Source: Erythrobacter sp. Alg231-14 | GTDB lineage: Bacteria; Pseudomonadota; Alphaproteobacteria; Sphingomonadales; Sphingomonadaceae | Direction of reading: 5' to 3' | Length of the DNA: 64,000 nucleotides | Assembly: GCF_900149685.1 (NCBI RefSeq) | Contig: NZ_LT702999.1 | Location: 2,542,001 to 2,606,000 of the forward strand | Shown here: positions 9,705-19,115 of the stretch, one piece after another | Numbering within the stretch: position 1 is the stretch's first letter | Layout: every line of letters starts with the position of its first letter | Notes under the pieces: generated by a model | What the model was told of the DNA's origin: nothing | The model's input: only the letters and a program-made list of their open reading frames with translations | The model's database searches: none | Made by a program: the position numbers and the translations under genes

Positions 9705-10160
9705 TCAGGATGAAACCGTCCCTGTTGATAGGGCCTTCGCCGCGCCGCGCCATGGAAGCAGCAATGCGTCGTGGCGACCGGGATGCGCACGCGCGGGTTC
9801 CAATGCGTCAAAGCCTGGCCAATCGGGCAATTCGCCATCGCCGCGCAACCATGCCTCTATTGCGAGACAGACGTTCGGAACATAGGACGCCGCGCGCCCC
9901 TTTATGGAATGCGCCATGATCGCGGCGGAACTTTGGCCAATGGCGCAGGCGGTCACTTGCAATCCAACGGCGCTCACGCAGGCGTCATCGTCGAGGTTCA
10001 GGCCAACGTCCAAAACGCTGCCGCATGTGCGAGACCGCGCTTGCGCGGAGTATTGGTAGGGTGGGATCAGTGGGAACAACGCCAAATCGGCGGACAAAGC
10101 CAAGAGACGCGGCGTGTAGAGTTTGGCCGGGCGGGCGATTGTGTCCTTGTGATCAGCCAC
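9705..10160 (-). CDS. IscU/NifU-like iron-sulfur cluster assembly scaffold protein
   Basis: Small protein resembling the IscU/NifU N-terminal fold: KLYTPRLLALSADL, then TCGSVLDVGL (first cluster cysteine) and QVTACAIGQSSAAI (second). The third cysteine of classical scaffolds is not at its expected place; the tail reads HPGRHDALLLPWRGAAKAL. It may therefore be a divergent scaffold or a paralogue with another role. The frame is open to 10280, but that part overlaps cvpA. The GTG at 10160 begins five bases after the cvpA stop and gives the family-like N terminus, so it is preferred. It follows radA and cvpA in an apparent operon. Confidence 0.72.
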   Translation of the reverse strand: MADHKDTIARPAKLYTPRLLALSADLALFPLIPPYQYSAQARSRTCGSVLDVGLNLDDDACVSAVGLQVTACAIGQSSAAIMAHSIKGRAASYVPNVCLAIEAWLRGDGELPDWPGFDALEPARAHPGRHDALLLPWRGAAKALSTGTVSS

Positions 10161-10165
10161 AATCG

Positions 10166-10687
10166 TTATTGGTCTGGCTCTTCTTCGCCCAACAACTGTG
10201 CGCGGCGCTCTGCGATCATCGACACCAATTCGCGAGAGAATGCGTCCGCTGCTGGGTAAGTGCGCGCTTGTGTGATCCAATCGGGTCGCCCTTTATAGCC
10301 CCATACCGTATCGAAACCCAACACGAGGACAGAGAACGCGAACACGACAATCAACGCGCCCTTGACCGCGCCAAATCCAAAACCAAGAACACGGTCAATC
10401 GGGCCAAGGATCGATCCACGCGACGCCTCACCAACGTTGCCCGCGATCACTTTCATCGCTGCATAGGGGATCAACAACAGCATCGCGAATGACAAGATCG
10501 ACGTGGCCGGATCGGCATCGTAATAGCCACGCAGAAACTCGGTCAGCGTACCGTGGAGATAATAGACCGAAAATGCCGCAAGGATCCACGCAGCAAGGCT
10601 CAAAACCTCCTGCACCAATCCGCGCATAAACCCACCAATAGCCGCAACCGCGACAATGATCAGAACGATAATATCAAAACCCGTCAT
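10166..10687 (-). CDS. cvpA: CvpA family inner-membrane protein
   Basis: Membrane protein of the CvpA (colicin V production) family. The N terminus MTGFDIIVLIIVAVAAIGGFM and the following GLVQEVLSLAAWILA match the family start. Further membrane segments lie near 60-80 and 100-125, with GPIDRVLGFGFGAVKGALIV between them, a characteristic CvpA block. The C-terminal tail is soluble and acidic. A TTG at 10699 is also open, but the ATG at 10687 fits the family better. It begins 12 bases after the radA stop and is followed five bases later by the scaffold gene, indicating a radA-cvpA-scaffold operon. The molecular role of CvpA is not settled; envelope homeostasis is suggested for relatives. Confidence 0.88.
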   Translation of the reverse strand: MTGFDIIVLIIVAVAAIGGFMRGLVQEVLSLAAWILAAFSVYYLHGTLTEFLRGYYDADPATSILSFAMLLLIPYAAMKVIAGNVGEASRGSILGPIDRVLGFGFGAVKGALIVVFAFSVLVLGFDTVWGYKGRPDWITQARTYPAADAFSRELVSMIAERRAQLLGEEEPDQ

Positions 10688-10699
10688 AGGTTTGATCAA

Positions 10700-12085
10700 T
10701 TATTCGCTACCCATCACCTGGTCAACGAGATTGCTCAATCCATTCACCGAACAATAATTCAACGTCGATGAGCCGGTCTTGTCGTCCGATGATCCGCGAG
10801 AGCTGGATGGTCCATACCCCCGCGTGAAGCCCAGTTTCGCCGATTCGCGCAGTCTAAGATCAGAATGCGCGACCGGCCGTATCTCTCCGGCAAGAGAAAC
10901 TTCCCCAAACCACGCCGACTTATCGGGGAGTGGTTTGTCCGCGAGAGCAGAGACCAAAGCGGCGGCAACCGCCAAATCGGCTGCGGGATCGGAAAGGCGG
11001 TATCCGCCGGCAATGTTCAAATACACTTCGGCAGAAGAGAAATTCAAACCGCACCGCGATTCCAACACGGCCAACAACATCGCAAGGCGACCGTTATCCC
11101 AACCGACCACTGCACGACGCGGGGTCGCGCCCGATTGCAATTTTACGATCAACGCCTGAATCTCGACGAGCACCGGGCGCGTGCCTTCTAATGCAGGGAA
11201 GACCGAACTCCCGGCCAACGGATGGTCGCGTCCCGACAAAAACAACATCGAAGGGTTCGATACCTCTTCAAGCCCGCCGGTTTCCATTGAGAAGACGCCG
11301 ATTTCGTCGACCGCGCCAAACCGATTTTTGAGCGCACGAAGGATCCGATATTGATGGCTTCGTTCGCCTTCAAAACTCATCACAACATCGACCATATGTT
11401 CCAACACACGCGGTCCGGCGATGTTGCCATCTTTGGTCACATGCCCGACCAACATGACCGCGCAACCGCTTGCCTTGGCGTATCGGATCAATTCCAACGC
11501 GCACCCGCGCACCTGACTAACGGTCCCTGGGGCGCCCTCTATCGTGTCGGAATGCATGGTTTGGATCGAATCAATCACCAACAAAGCTGGCGGCTCGCCC
11601 TGACCCAAAGTGGTCAAAATATCGCGCACCGATGTGTTCGAAGCCAACCGAATTGGCGCATCGGCCACGCCCAACCTTTTTGCCCGCAAGCGCACCTGAC
11701 CGGCGGCTTCTTCGCCGCTGACATAAACGACATCGTTGCCGCCGCGCGCAATTGTCGCTGCCGTTTGCAGCAAAAGGGTCGATTTTCCGATACCCGGATC
11801 GCCGCCCATCAACACCGCAGAACCCGGAACGATACCTCCGCCCAAGGCGCGATCAAACTCCGCCAATCCGGTTGATTTGCGAACCGGCAGTTCGGTCGGC
11901 TTGTTCAAGGCGATGAATTCGATGCCCCGTCCGCCACTGGATAAATCATGTTTTTGGGAGAAGACCGTTGCGGGTGCGTCTTCGGTTAGGGTGTTCCATT
12001 CACCGCATTCGCCGCACTGCCCCTGCCATCTCGGGCTAACCGCGCCACAATTTGCGCATACATATCGCCGTTTCGTCTTCGCCAT
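10700..12085 (-). CDS. radA: DNA repair protein RadA (RecA-like branch-migration ATPase)
   Basis: Helicase-like ATPase that processes recombination intermediates with RecA. The N-terminal zinc finger has the Cys pairs CANC (10-13) and CGEC (24-27). Walker A is GGDPGIGKST (94-103), followed by YVSGEEAAGQVRLRA. The RadA-specific KNRFG motif is visible in LKNRFGAVDEIGVF, and the C-terminal Lon-protease-like domain contains LESRCGLNFSSAEVYLNIAGGYR. The start at 12085 (MAKTKRRY) is preferred to one 36 bases upstream, because the finger normally begins within about ten residues of the N terminus. It heads the radA-cvpA-scaffold operon and is divergent from the patatin gene. Confidence 0.95.
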   Translation of the reverse strand: MAKTKRRYVCANCGAVSPRWQGQCGECGEWNTLTEDAPATVFSQKHDLSSGGRGIEFIALNKPTELPVRKSTGLAEFDRALGGGIVPGSAVLMGGDPGIGKSTLLLQTAATIARGGNDVVYVSGEEAAGQVRLRAKRLGVADAPIRLASNTSVRDILTTLGQGEPPALLVIDSIQTMHSDTIEGAPGTVSQVRGCALELIRYAKASGCAVMLVGHVTKDGNIAGPRVLEHMVDVVMSFEGERSHQYRILRALKNRFGAVDEIGVFSMETGGLEEVSNPSMLFLSGRDHPLAGSSVFPALEGTRPVLVEIQALIVKLQSGATPRRAVVGWDNGRLAMLLAVLESRCGLNFSSAEVYLNIAGGYRLSDPAADLAVAAALVSALADKPLPDKSAWFGEVSLAGEIRPVAHSDLRLRESAKLGFTRGYGPSSSRGSSDDKTGSSTLNYCSVNGLSNLVDQVMGSE

Positions 12086-12182
12086 CCGATGATCTGTAGG
12101 TGGAACATTTGAAGAACGCAATCGTGAAATTCTATTCGCATTCGCAATTGCCTTTCACTACAAACCCCGCCATTTGTGGCGC

Positions 12183-14522
12183 ATGCGGCAGAAAGAACTT
12201 CGCCTTGCTCTTGTGTGTTACGGCGGCGTTAGTCTGGCGGTGTATATGCACGGCGTCACAAAAGAGGTGTGGCACCTAGCCCGCGCCAGCCGTGCCTATC
12301 ACAGCGGCAATGGTGACGATTTGACCGGGGTCGCTGCGGTTTACCGCGATTTGCTGATCCAGATTGAGCGCGACAAGCAATTGAAGCTTCGAGTGCTTCC
12401 CGATATTCTAACCGGTGCTAGCGCCGGCGGGATCAATGCGGTGTTTTTGGCCCAAGCGATCCATTCGGGCCAATCGCTCGAGCCGTTGACCAATCTCTGG
12501 TTGGAGAACGCCGATGTTAGCGAGCTGACCGACCCGGATGCTCAACCGATGTGGCGCTATGCCAAAATTTGGGCGCAGCCGATTGCCGATTGGTTTTTGA
12601 GACGGCCGGGGAACGCAGTCAGCGAAAGCGTATCGCCCGAAACCCGCAATGAAGTGCGGGCGAAAGTGTCCCAACTTGTGCGGGGCCGATGGTTCAGCCC
12701 GCCATTTTCCGGTGCTCGTTTTTCCGCTATGTTGTTTGAAGCGTTGGAGCGCATGGCGCAAACGCCGTCTGGACAGCCGCTTTTGCCACCAGCGCACCCG
12801 ATTGACCTGCTTGTCACCGCGACCGATTTTCGGGGGCATGCGGAAATGTTGCGGTTGAATTCTCCGCCGGTCATCCAAGAAACCGAACACAGGATGCCGA
12901 TCGATTTTCGATCCGCAACACCGGGAGAGACTGGCAACGACCTAGCCCACCCGTTGGAATTGGTTCTGGCCGCGCGATCCACCGCAAGCTTTCCCGGTGC
13001 GTTTCCGCCTTTGGCGCTAAAAGAAATTGACGATCTGGCCGCGGCTCAGGATTGCAATTGGAACAGTCGGGCCAGTTTTCTGTCGCGCATCATGCCCGTT
13101 CATATGCGCGACGGAACCGAAGGCAGCACCGCATTGATTGATGGCTCTGTGTTGGTGAACGCCCCGTTTGGTGCGGCGTTAAAGGCGATGCAGGCCCGGT
13201 CATCGCAACGCGAGGTGGACCGCCGGTGTGTCTACATCGATCCGCGTCCCGATCGATCGGATGCAAGTGCCGGCCGGCCAGAGGGTGACGCGGCTGAAAT
13301 CGGATGGTTCGGTGCTATTTTTGGTTCTCTATCGACTATCCCGCGTGAACAACCGATCCGCGATGATTTGGAACGGATTGAAAAGCAATCGAGCGACGCG
13401 CAACGCCTTCGTCGGATCGTGATGGGATTGCGTCCAGAGATCGACCGGGCCGTTGAAAAGCTGTTCGGCCTGACATTCTTCATGGACAGTCCAACGCCCA
13501 AGCGGCTTGAGAATTGGAGAGAGCGTGCGCAACAGGCCGCCGCCGAACGGGCCGATTATGCGTTTGGGGCTTATGCTCACACGAAATACAGCGCGATCAT
13601 CGCTCGGCTAGCGCGTTTAACATTTGGCGCTGCACCCGAATTGCGGTTGACCGATTACACCCCCATCGCAGCGGCATTTCGCAATGAGATGGAATCCAGA
13701 GGGTTGGAAACGCTCACCGAAGAGGGCGGCGGCGCAAACGCGCAAGCGATCCGTTTCTTCCGCGAACACGACATCGCCTTTCGCATGCGCCGCCTGCAAT
13801 TGTTGGCGCGTCGATTGGCGCGCGATTGGGAAGTGGATCCCGAAATCCCCGACGATGCCTTGGATGTCGCGCGGGAGAGAATTTACGACATTCTGGCTCT
13901 CTATCGCCGTGCGGATGACGCATCGATGTTAACCGGGAAGGAAGCAGAGACGTTCGGCAAATTGGCGCGGTGTGCGTTGGAAAATCCGGGCGCGCTTCTG
14001 GATCACCTTGCCGAAAAACGTATGTTGCCAGAGGTCGATTTGAAGGCCGAGGAAATGTTGGCCGAAGCGTTGAACGCCATGCCTAAGAATTTGAAACGGC
14101 GCATGTTGCTGACCTATTTGGGCTTTCCATTCTACGATGTGGCAACCCTGCCCCTCACCCAACGAGAGAGTTTGGGCGAATATCATCCCGTGAAGATTGA
14201 CAGAATTTCGCCAGACGATGCCTTGTCGATCCGCGAAGGGGGAACAAAGGCCACATTGCGTGGGATCGAGTTCTACAATTTCGGCGCGTTTTTCAGCCGT
14301 GCCTATCGCGAAAACGATTATCTATGGGGTCGATTGCACGGTGCAGAACGAATGGTCGATCTGGTCGTTTCAACGGTCGAAGGTGGGATGGAACGCGATG
14401 CGATCCGGGGCGCAAAACACGCCGCGTTCAACGCCATTCTGGATGAGGAAAGCGGCGCGGGCCGATGCAAACAAAAATTGATCGACAAACTTAGGGGCGA
14501 AATCGCTCAACGTTTTGCATAG
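12183..14522 (+). CDS. Patatin-like phospholipase-domain protein (about 780 aa, DUF3376-like C terminus)
   Basis: The N-terminal half is a patatin-type lipid acyl hydrolase. RLALVCYGGVSLAVYMHG is the oxyanion-hole region, and LTGASAGGINAVFLA carries the nucleophile serine in GASAG (about residue 81). A DGSVLVNAPFG segment near 320 supplies the catalytic Asp of the Ser-Asp dyad. The remaining 400 or so residues resemble the long C-terminal region found in actinobacterial and sphingomonad patatin-related proteins. No signal peptide or clear membrane helix is seen. The start at 12183 (ATG) is preferred to a TTG nine bases upstream. It is monocistronic, divergent from radA and convergent with dnaJ. 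Lipid substrate is unknown. Confidence 0.85.
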   Translation: MRQKELRLALVCYGGVSLAVYMHGVTKEVWHLARASRAYHSGNGDDLTGVAAVYRDLLIQIERDKQLKLRVLPDILTGASAGGINAVFLAQAIHSGQSLEPLTNLWLENADVSELTDPDAQPMWRYAKIWAQPIADWFLRRPGNAVSESVSPETRNEVRAKVSQLVRGRWFSPPFSGARFSAMLFEALERMAQTPSGQPLLPPAHPIDLLVTATDFRGHAEMLRLNSPPVIQETEHRMPIDFRSATPGETGNDLAHPLELVLAARSTASFPGAFPPLALKEIDDLAAAQDCNWNSRASFLSRIMPVHMRDGTEGSTALIDGSVLVNAPFGAALKAMQARSSQREVDRRCVYIDPRPDRSDASAGRPEGDAAEIGWFGAIFGSLSTIPREQPIRDDLERIEKQSSDAQRLRRIVMGLRPEIDRAVEKLFGLTFFMDSPTPKRLENWRERAQQAAAERADYAFGAYAHTKYSAIIARLARLTFGAAPELRLTDYTPIAAAFRNEMESRGLETLTEEGGGANAQAIRFFREHDIAFRMRRLQLLARRLARDWEVDPEIPDDALDVARERIYDILALYRRADDASMLTGKEAETFGKLARCALENPGALLDHLAEKRMLPEVDLKAEEMLAEALNAMPKNLKRRMLLTYLGFPFYDVATLPLTQRESLGEYHPVKIDRISPDDALSIREGGTKATLRGIEFYNFGAFFSRAYRENDYLWGRLHGAERMVDLVVSTVEGGMERDAIRGAKHAAFNAILDEESGAGRCKQKLIDKLRGEIAQRFA

Positions 14523-14558
14523 CGCTCGTTCTCGCCCCGTCGCCGGGATCCCGGCCGC

Positions 14559-15713
14559 TTAGGTCCCGAACGCTTCTTTCAATTTGCTAAAAAATCCCTT
14601 GCTTTGAGGACATTCATCGCCCGTTTCCGTTTCGCGGAATTGTTCAAGGATTTCTTTTTGTTTGCGGCTAAGTTTGGTGGGTGTTTCGACCTGAATTTCG
14701 ACCACCATGTCGCCGCGCCCGCGGCCCTGTAGAACGGGCATACCCGCTCCACGAACGCGCAATTGTTTGCCCGATTGGATGCCGGTTGGAATTTCGACCG
14801 TGTTGGTGCTGCCATCAAGGTCCGGAATATCAACACGCCCACCCAGCGCCGCCGTGGTGAAGCTCACTGGAACGCGCGTGGCCAATGTGGTCCCGTCGCG
14901 CTCGAACAATTCGTGATCCTTCACATGGATGAAGATATACAGATCGCCAGGCGTCGCGCCGCGTGGACCTGCTTCGCCCTTGCCCGAAAGACGAATGCGG
15001 GTGCCTGTGTCCACGCCGGGCGGTATGTCCACGGCCAAAGTTTGCGCCCGATCGACACGCCCCTCACCGCGACATTCACCGCAAGGGTCCTCGATCACTT
15101 GACCGCGCCCGCCACATGTTGGGCATGGGCGTTCGACCACGAACAATCCTTGTTTCGCGCGAACCGCGCCTGCGCCGTGGCACAGATTGCACGTGCGTTC
15201 CGAAGTGCCCGGTGTCGCGCCCGATCCATCGCACGTGTCGCAACTTTGCGAGACTTCGATTTCAATTTCTGTTGATTTGCCGTCAAACGCTTCGTCTAGG
15301 CTGATCTGCATATCGTAACGCAGATCCGCACCTCGGCGTTGTTGTTGGCGCCCGCCGCCCATTCCGCCGCCGCCAAATGCGCTGCCGAATATGGTTTCGA
15401 ATATATCGCCAATATCGCCGAAATCGCCCTGTTGACCGCCGCGACCACCAAAGCCGCCGCCGCCGCCGCCATTCATCCCTTGGGTAAAGGCTTCGTGGCC
15501 GAACCGATCATAGGCTGCGCGCTTTTGCGGGTCTTTGAGGCATTCATACGCCTCATTGCACGCCTTAAACTTCGCCTCAGCTTCGGCATCGCCCGGATTT
15601 CTGTCCGGGTGAAACTTCATCGCCAATTTGCGATAGGCACTTTTAAGCGCTGCGGCGTCCGCATCGCGCGACACCGACAGTGTTTGATAATAATCGGTTT
15701 GAGTGGCGGCCAT
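14559..15713 (-). CDS. dnaJ: Chaperone DnaJ (Hsp40)
   Basis: Type I J-protein that stimulates DnaK ATPase. The J domain occupies about residues 6-72, with the essential HPD at 35-37. A Gly/Phe-rich linker follows (about 85-120, including a run of glycines). Four CxxCxGxG zinc repeats lie near 140-215 ([32 protein letters not shown]), then the C-terminal substrate-binding domains. Start MAATQTDYY at 15713; an ATG 15 bases upstream is also open. It lies 71 bases downstream of dnaK, with a strong inverted repeat between them. The 3' end converges on the patatin gene. Confidence 0.97.
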   Translation of the reverse strand: MAATQTDYYQTLSVSRDADAAALKSAYRKLAMKFHPDRNPGDAEAEAKFKACNEAYECLKDPQKRAAYDRFGHEAFTQGMNGGGGGGFGGRGGQQGDFGDIGDIFETIFGSAFGGGGMGGGRQQQRRGADLRYDMQISLDEAFDGKSTEIEIEVSQSCDTCDGSGATPGTSERTCNLCHGAGAVRAKQGLFVVERPCPTCGGRGQVIEDPCGECRGEGRVDRAQTLAVDIPPGVDTGTRIRLSGKGEAGPRGATPGDLYIFIHVKDHELFERDGTTLATRVPVSFTTAALGGRVDIPDLDGSTNTVEIPTGIQSGKQLRVRGAGMPVLQGRGRGDMVVEIQVETPTKLSRKQKEILEQFRETETGDECPQSKGFFSKLKEAFGT

Positions 15714-15732
15714 TGTTGTACCTTTCACACCT

Positions 15733-15765
15733 CCCCGTCACGAAGGATTTGCATCCGTGACGGGG
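15733..15765 (-). promoter_or_regulatory. Intercistronic inverted repeat between dnaK and dnaJ
   Basis: Perfect 10-base arms CCCCGTCACG (15733-15742) and CGTGACGGGG (15756-15765) separated by 13 bases. There is no run of T after it in the direction of transcription (minus), so it is not a classical intrinsic terminator. It may stabilise the dnaK message or partly attenuate read-through into dnaJ, which is inference. Confidence 0.5.
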
Positions 15766-15784
15766 TGGCAGAGGGTTAAATCGC

Positions 15785-17737
15785 TTAGGCCTTTTTGTCG
15801 GCGTCAGCGTCCGCATCGGCGTCGCCATCGACTTCCGAGAATTCGGCGTCGACAACTTCTTCGTCAGCATCATCTTCGCCGGCTGCATCCGCTGTGTCGC
15901 CGCCTTCTGGTGCCGATTCTTGCTCTTGCTTGTAGATCTGTTCGCCCATTTTCATGGCGGCTTGGGTCAATTCCTGAGCCTTGGCGTTGATCTCTTCTGC
16001 GTCGTCACCTTCGAGAGCAGTCTTCGTTGCGGCAAGCGCTTCTTCGACCGCGGTCTTGGTATCGGCGTCAACTTTATCACCGTTCTCTTCCAATTGCTTT
16101 TCAGTGGCATGGACGAGGCTGTCGGCCTGGTTGCGCGCTTCGGCTGCTTCGCGGCGCTTCTTGTCTTCTTCTGCGAACTTCTCAGCGTCCTGAACCATTT
16201 GATCGATATCGCTATCGTTCAAACCGCCGGAGGCCTGAATTTTGATCACTTGCTCTTTGCCGGTGCCTTTGTCTTTCGCCGCAACCGACACAATGCCGTT
16301 GGCGTCGATGTCAAAGGTCACTTCGATCTGTGGGACGCCGCGCGGCGCAGGCGGAATACCGACAAGGTCGAAATTGCCCAACAGCTTGTTATCAGCCGCC
16401 ATTTCACGTTCGCCTTGGAAGACTTTGATTGTCACGGCGTTCTGATTGTCTTCGGCGGTTGAGTAGGTTTGCGTCTTTTTCGTTGGGATCGTCGTGTTGC
16501 GATCGATCATGCGGGTGAAGACACCGCCCAATGTTTCAATGCCCAATGACAGAGGTGTGACGTCAAGCAGGAGAACGTCTTTCACGTCGCCCTGAAGAAC
16601 GCCGGCCTGAATGGCGGCACCCATGGCCACCACTTCATCAGGGTTCACGCCGGTGTGCGGCTTGGCTTCGAAGAATTTCTCAACCACTTCACGAACCTTA
16701 GGCATGCGGGTCATACCGCCGACCAAGATCACTTCGTCGATTTCATTCTTGCTCACGCCCGCATCGGTCAGAGCTTTCTTGCAAGGCTCGAGAGTGCGAT
16801 TGATAAGCGCGCCAACCATTTTTTCCAGATCTGCACGAGAGATGGTTTCGACCAAGTGCAAAGGAGTGGATGAACCACCTTCCATGCGCGCCGTGATAAA
16901 CGGCAAGTTCACTTCGGTCGTGGCCGAGCTGGAAAGTTCAATCTTGGCTTTCTCTGCGGCTTCTTTCAGACGTTGAAGCGCAAGCTTGTCCGTCTTCAGA
17001 TCCATGTTCTCTTTTTTCTGGAATTGTTCGGCAAGCCATTCAACGATTGTGTTGTCGAAATCTTCACCGCCCAAAAACGTGTCGCCATTGGTGGATTTCA
17101 CTTCGAATACGCCGTCACCAATCTCAAGGATCGACACGTCAAACGTGCCGCCACCAAGGTCATAAACCGCGATGGTCTTACCGTCGTCTTTGTCCATGCC
17201 GTATGCGAGAGCAGCGGCGGTTGGTTCGTTGATGATGCGCAAAACTTCGAGGCCAGCGATTTGGCCGGCGTCTTTGGTCGCCTGACGTTGTGCGTCGTTA
17301 AAGTATGCAGGAACGGTGATGACCGCTTGCTCAACCGTTTCGCCCAAATAGCTTTCGGCGGTTTCTTTCATCTTTTGCAGGATGAATGCAGAAATTTGCG
17401 AAGGTGAATATTGTTCACCGGCGCTTTCGACCCACGCATCGCCATTTTTGCCTTTGACGATGTCGTAAGGAACGATTTCCATATCTTTCTTAGTCAATGG
17501 ATCGTCGAACCGGCGACCGATCAAACGCTTGATCGCGAAAAGAGTGTTGTCGGGGTTGGTTACGGCCTGGCGTTTCGCAGGTTGCCCGATCAGTCGCTCA
17601 CTATCTTTTGTGAATGCAACGATCGAGGGCGTGGTGCGTGCGCCTTCGGAATTTTCGATAACTTTAGGCTTTCCCCCGTCCATCACAGCAACACAGCTGT
17701 TGGTCGTTCCGAGGTCGATACCGATTACTTTACCCAT
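15785..17737 (-). CDS. dnaK: Chaperone DnaK (Hsp70)
   Basis: ATP-dependent protein-folding chaperone. The start [18 protein letters not shown] at 17737 matches the universal Hsp70 N terminus; the frame is open 129 bases further upstream, but that part is non-homologous leader. Visible signatures include [28 protein letters not shown], the linker [14 protein letters not shown], and a substrate-binding domain followed by an acidic Asp/Ala-rich C-terminal tail ending [10 protein letters not shown]. Length of 650 residues is normal. It is upstream of dnaJ and divergent from a copper-chaperone gene. A heat-shock-like promoter is proposed at 17840-17867. Confidence 0.98.
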   Translation of the reverse strand: MGKVIGIDLGTTNSCVAVMDGGKPKVIENSEGARTTPSIVAFTKDSERLIGQPAKRQAVTNPDNTLFAIKRLIGRRFDDPLTKKDMEIVPYDIVKGKNGDAWVESAGEQYSPSQISAFILQKMKETAESYLGETVEQAVITVPAYFNDAQRQATKDAGQIAGLEVLRIINEPTAAALAYGMDKDDGKTIAVYDLGGGTFDVSILEIGDGVFEVKSTNGDTFLGGEDFDNTIVEWLAEQFQKKENMDLKTDKLALQRLKEAAEKAKIELSSSATTEVNLPFITARMEGGSSTPLHLVETISRADLEKMVGALINRTLEPCKKALTDAGVSKNEIDEVILVGGMTRMPKVREVVEKFFEAKPHTGVNPDEVVAMGAAIQAGVLQGDVKDVLLLDVTPLSLGIETLGGVFTRMIDRNTTIPTKKTQTYSTAEDNQNAVTIKVFQGEREMAADNKLLGNFDLVGIPPAPRGVPQIEVTFDIDANGIVSVAAKDKGTGKEQVIKIQASGGLNDSDIDQMVQDAEKFAEEDKKRREAAEARNQADSLVHATEKQLEENGDKVDADTKTAVEEALAATKTALEGDDAEEINAKAQELTQAAMKMGEQIYKQEQESAPEGGDTADAAGEDDADEEVVDAEFSEVDGDADADADADKKA

Positions 17738-17839
17738 TATTTTCCCATCCATTGGACATGTGTTGGACACCGCGCCATGCGCTTCCCCTGTGGCGTTAAC
17801 CTTCGGGCGAAACCGTTCGGCGGCTCGAATATGAGGCGG

Positions 17840-17867
17840 ATATAGGTGCGGTTTCGCTTGGCACAAG
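17840..17867 (-). promoter_or_regulatory. Candidate RpoH (sigma-32) promoter for dnaKJ
   Basis: Reading on the minus strand, CTTGTGC (17867-17861) is followed after 14 bases by CCTATAT (17846-17840). This resembles alphaproteobacterial heat-shock promoters (CTTG in the -35 region and CCTATNT in the -10 region). It lies just over 100 bases upstream of the dnaK start and points toward it. Assignment is by motif and gene identity only. Confidence 0.5.
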
Positions 17868-17946
17868 AAGCCCCCTGCCCTAGTTTTTCATCCTTTCCAC
17901 AGACGGGACAATTTTTGAAATGCTGAAAAAGACGATGGGAGCGGAT

Positions 17947-18423
17947 ATGAAACGGTTTACAACAGGGTTTGCAATGGTCGCCAGCTTGGCTCTTGCCGCA
18001 TGCGGCGGAGAGGCCGAAACAGTGGAAGCACCGCCCGAAGGCGTGGTGCCGGGCCTTGAGGTTACGGATGCACGTTTGGTGCTCGCACCGGTGGCCGGAA
18101 ATCCTGCGGCGGTCTATTTCGATGTGGTCTATAACGGCGAGCGGGGCGTCTCCATCAGCGGGGCATCCGTCGAAGGCGCATCAAGCGCGGCGGTGCACGC
18201 CATGATGGAATACAATTTCGAAATGACTATGGCCGAGGCGGGGCCGATTGCTTTGCCTGCGGGTGAGGAAAAATCGTTTGAACCCGGTGGTTTGCACATC
18301 ATGGCGTTCGAATTGGGCGAAGGCATGGAAGCGGGCGGAACAGCCGAAGTGACCCTGAACATTTCTGGCGGAGCGCGGCACAAATTTGATGCTGAAATTC
18401 GTGCCGCTGGTGAAGAACGCTGA
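17947..18423 (+). CDS. PCu(A)C-type periplasmic copper chaperone lipoprotein
   Basis: Predicted periplasmic Cu(I) carrier (DUF461 family) that in relatives delivers copper to cytochrome oxidase. An N-terminal signal segment MKRFTTGFAMVASLALAACGG ends in a lipobox (LAAC). The metal motif is present: His and Met residues in VHAMMEYNFEMTMAEAG, followed after a spacer by the pair in GGLHIMAFEL, consistent with the H(M)x10Mx21HxM pattern. The ATG at 17947 has GGGAGCGG upstream, which supports it over an earlier ATG 27 bases away. It is divergent from dnaK. The next gene begins 29 bases downstream. Confidence 0.85.
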   Translation: MKRFTTGFAMVASLALAACGGEAETVEAPPEGVVPGLEVTDARLVLAPVAGNPAAVYFDVVYNGERGVSISGASVEGASSAAVHAMMEYNFEMTMAEAGPIALPAGEEKSFEPGGLHIMAFELGEGMEAGGTAEVTLNISGGARHKFDAEIRAAGEER

Positions 18424-18452
18424 ACGATGGTTCGCCATCGGAAACACCACAT

Positions 18453-18977
18453 ATGAAACCCCAAAACACCTTTGCGTCAACGGGAATGGTTTATGCCTGT
18501 CCCGTTGGCGGAGAGCGGCATATGACACCGGGTGAGGTCGAAATCGCACGCAGTGTTTTTGGAGATGAGATTGATTATGGCGCAGTGAAATTGCGCCGAA
18601 GAAAGTGGTTTCCGTTTCAACCCAAGCGGATCACCATGGCCCCGCGCGGTCATGTTCATTTTCATCCGAAGGGCGAAGCGTATTGCGACGATTTTTCGGA
18701 ACAATCGATGGTTAGACAAGGATTGTTGATCCACGAACTCACCCATGTTTGGCAAACGCAACAACGCGGGCAATGGTATTTGCTGCTCAACCGGCATCCG
18801 TTTTGCCGCTACAATTATGCCATAAAACCGGGCCTGCCATTCACCGGTTACGGGATTGAGCAGCAAGCGGAGATCGTGAAACACGCATTTTGGTTGCGAC
18901 ATGGAATTAAAGTCGCCGGGATTGCGGACAAAGCGGTCTATGATCTGCTGGTCCGATTTGATGGCGCGACCCGTTAG
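18453..18977 (+). CDS. Small HELTH-motif protein (putative zinc metallopeptidase-like, vgr-related)
   Basis: A 174-residue protein with the zincin-like motif HELTHVWQ (about residues 91-98), preceded by VRQGLLI as in gluzincin helices. Upstream blocks MTPGEVEIARSVFGDEIDYG and ITMAPRGHVHFHP resemble the short proteins annotated in sphingomonads as vgr-related or DUF4157-like. The third zinc ligand would plausibly be a Glu in the following helix (IEQQAEIVKHA). No signal peptide or membrane segment is visible. Peptidase activity is not shown. It follows the copper chaperone gene and may share its transcript. Confidence 0.7.
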   Translation: MKPQNTFASTGMVYACPVGGERHMTPGEVEIARSVFGDEIDYGAVKLRRRKWFPFQPKRITMAPRGHVHFHPKGEAYCDDFSEQSMVRQGLLIHELTHVWQTQQRGQWYLLLNRHPFCRYNYAIKPGLPFTGYGIEQQAEIVKHAFWLRHGIKVAGIADKAVYDLLVRFDGATR

Positions 18978-19115
18978 GGTCAAACTTTGATAAAATTTCA
19001 TCGCTGCCGCAGCGCGCCGTAACGGAACCTTGAAATTGAGGATGGATCGCGCGGATAATCCTGTGCTTTACGCAGTGAAACAACGCATTTCGCATCCAGC
19101 ATAGGACAATCCACA

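Noticed and set aside
14542..14555. Perfect 14-base palindrome GCCGGGATCCCGGC between the patatin gene and dnaJ
   Set aside because: It has no loop and no T tract; it may help end transcription between the convergent genes, but it is too short to call a terminator.
15920..16462. Open frame of 180 codons on the plus strand opposite dnaK
   Set aside because: It mirrors the dnaK coding sequence, has no motif, and exists because of codon bias in the true gene.
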